64,000 nucleotides of DNA from Gyrodactylus bullatarudis (taxonomy: Eukaryota > Platyhelminthes > Monogenea > Gyrodactylidea > Gyrodactylidae), in NCBI GenBank assembly GCA_012064415.1, contig SSNU01000319.1, forward strand, positions 162,399 to 226,398. Direction: 5' to 3'. Shown here in pieces: positions 63,005-64,000 of this stretch (the first letter of the stretch is position 1; each line of letters starts with the position of its first letter). Made by a program: the position numbers and the translations under genes. The notes under the pieces were generated by a model that was given only the letters and a program-made list of their open reading frames with translations, searched no databases and was not told the origin of the DNA.

Positions 63005-64000
63005 TGAAAGATATAAGAGTAATAATTTAAAATTATAGGATAATATATACTGAATTCAAGAAAATAAGTAATAATATGGGTCAGGTGAGAGAGATCTATA
63101 GAAGATTATTATTTCATAAGGCGCTTAGAATGAATACTAATAATTTCTAAACATAATTTATATAAATGGTAAGCTGTGAAAAATTGTCCATGATGAAAAA
63201 GTTTTATTTTTTGAAAAAAATGTTAACTTGACTTTGCGGATATTAAAAATAAGAGAGGTAGACTGTAAATTGAGAGAATAGAGTTAATAACTTACTCATA
63301 TATTGCAAAATTGAAACAAAGGAAAAATATAAACATAAATGTAATTTATATACGAGAAGAATGATTGATGAGAATAAGAATGCAAATGAGCTAGAATCAG
63401 AAGGTATATAAGTAAAAAATAATTTGAATCTAACATCACATTAGTCATATGAGAAATGATAATAATGAATTATTCTTGTGAGATAGATAATGCCTCTAAA
63501 AATAATTTAAAAAGAGGGATAATAATGTTAGGAAAATTGGGATAAAATACGAATCCAAGATAATGTTAGAATTCACTAAGTTGATTAAGTAAAATTTGTT
63601 GAAGCAAGTTGGAATTAATGGGGATTGCCAGATAAAAAAAAAAATTGTGACTATTTTAATGCATGGACTGAAAGTGACTCAATCCAGTTGCAACCTCAGT
63701 ATGTTTATAGACCGAATTTTATTATGAGTATGAAGTGACATTAGCAGCATCGGCGCATAAGAGATGAACGGCATGCATTCGGCTGGATGAGTGAGCGAGA
63801 AAAAAAAGCATTCGTGAGCCGTTGTAGTTGATGTGTAAGAGCGATATTGGTCCAGCATTGCAACAAGTTGGCAGGGCGCCGGTGGTTCTAGAGTCTTCTC
63901 GAGGTTGTTCGACTGGCTAGCAACGAGGAGCCTTTGGCGGAAGGGACATAGGAATGCATATGGGTGATTTGAAAGTATGAACGGAAGAAACTTGGTTGGT
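63005..64000. other. Upstream region of MATE gene, no gene assigned
   Basis: The first part is probably the MATE promoter. From about 63720 the composition becomes less AT-rich (for example GGCAGGGCGCCGGTGG near 63870), which may mark a CpG-richer promoter or an exon running off the window. No frame is long enough to decide. Confidence 0.4.

Overview
The window is nuclear DNA from an AT-rich animal genome. All recognisable genes are animal genes with spliceosomal introns: a DEAD-box helicase, a 4F2hc-type transporter heavy chain, KIN17, DOCK, a fibrillar collagen, GTPBP1, Twinkle, PIG-F, Bicaudal-D, TRIP12 and a MATE transporter. Most introns are extremely short (22-60 nt, many 22-33 nt), yet a few reach 0.7-10 kb. 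A tRNA-promoter element carrying a hammerhead ribozyme, a combination best known from schistosome SINE-like repeats, lies inside the largest intron. Together these suggest a flatworm or a related small-intron lophotrochozoan parasite (monogenean-like; a mesozoan is an alternative). This is inference; no species marker is present.

Layout. 0.1-4 kb: a minus-strand DEAD-box RNA helicase and a plus-strand amino-acid transporter heavy chain diverge from a 135-bp spacer. 4.6-19.3 kb: one plus-strand gene for an 815-aa MATH/TRAF-like protein, mostly intron, with a 10.4-kb first intron (hammerhead SINE, a solo tail fragment, a hairpin) and a 1.4-kb second intron holding a foldback element with a nested insertion. 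20-21.4 kb: KIN17. 21.5-27.8 kb: a DOCK-family Rho/Rac GEF (minus). 28.6-34.4 kb: a complete fibrillar collagen (minus) with exactly 338 Gly-X-Y triplets. 35.0-39.7 kb: four close-packed plus-strand genes: an unrecognised secreted protein, GTPBP1, a helicase-only Twinkle, and PIG-F. The secreted protein and PIG-F were reconstructed by joining short exons by eye. 40.2-45.9 kb: Bicaudal-D (minus). 47.6-48.3 kb: a divergent tetraspanin-like single-exon gene. 48.7-57.0 kb: a TRIP12/UFD4-type HECT ubiquitin ligase. 57-60.8 kb: no gene seen, but a decayed hammerhead element. 60.8-63.0 kb: a MATE/SLC47-like exporter (minus). The last kilobase has no supported gene.

The genes are mostly unrelated housekeeping and cell-biology functions: RNA metabolism, DNA repair, cytoskeletal signalling, extracellular matrix, translation/mRNA turnover, mitochondrial DNA replication, GPI anchors, dynein transport, ubiquitination and drug export. 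No biosynthetic cluster is apparent. The most distinctive content is the ribozyme-bearing repeat family and the intron size distribution. Exon joins were made by eye from GT-AG sites, reading phase and homology; where I list exons they keep frame. In DOCK, TRIP12 and MATE some internal exons remain unresolved.
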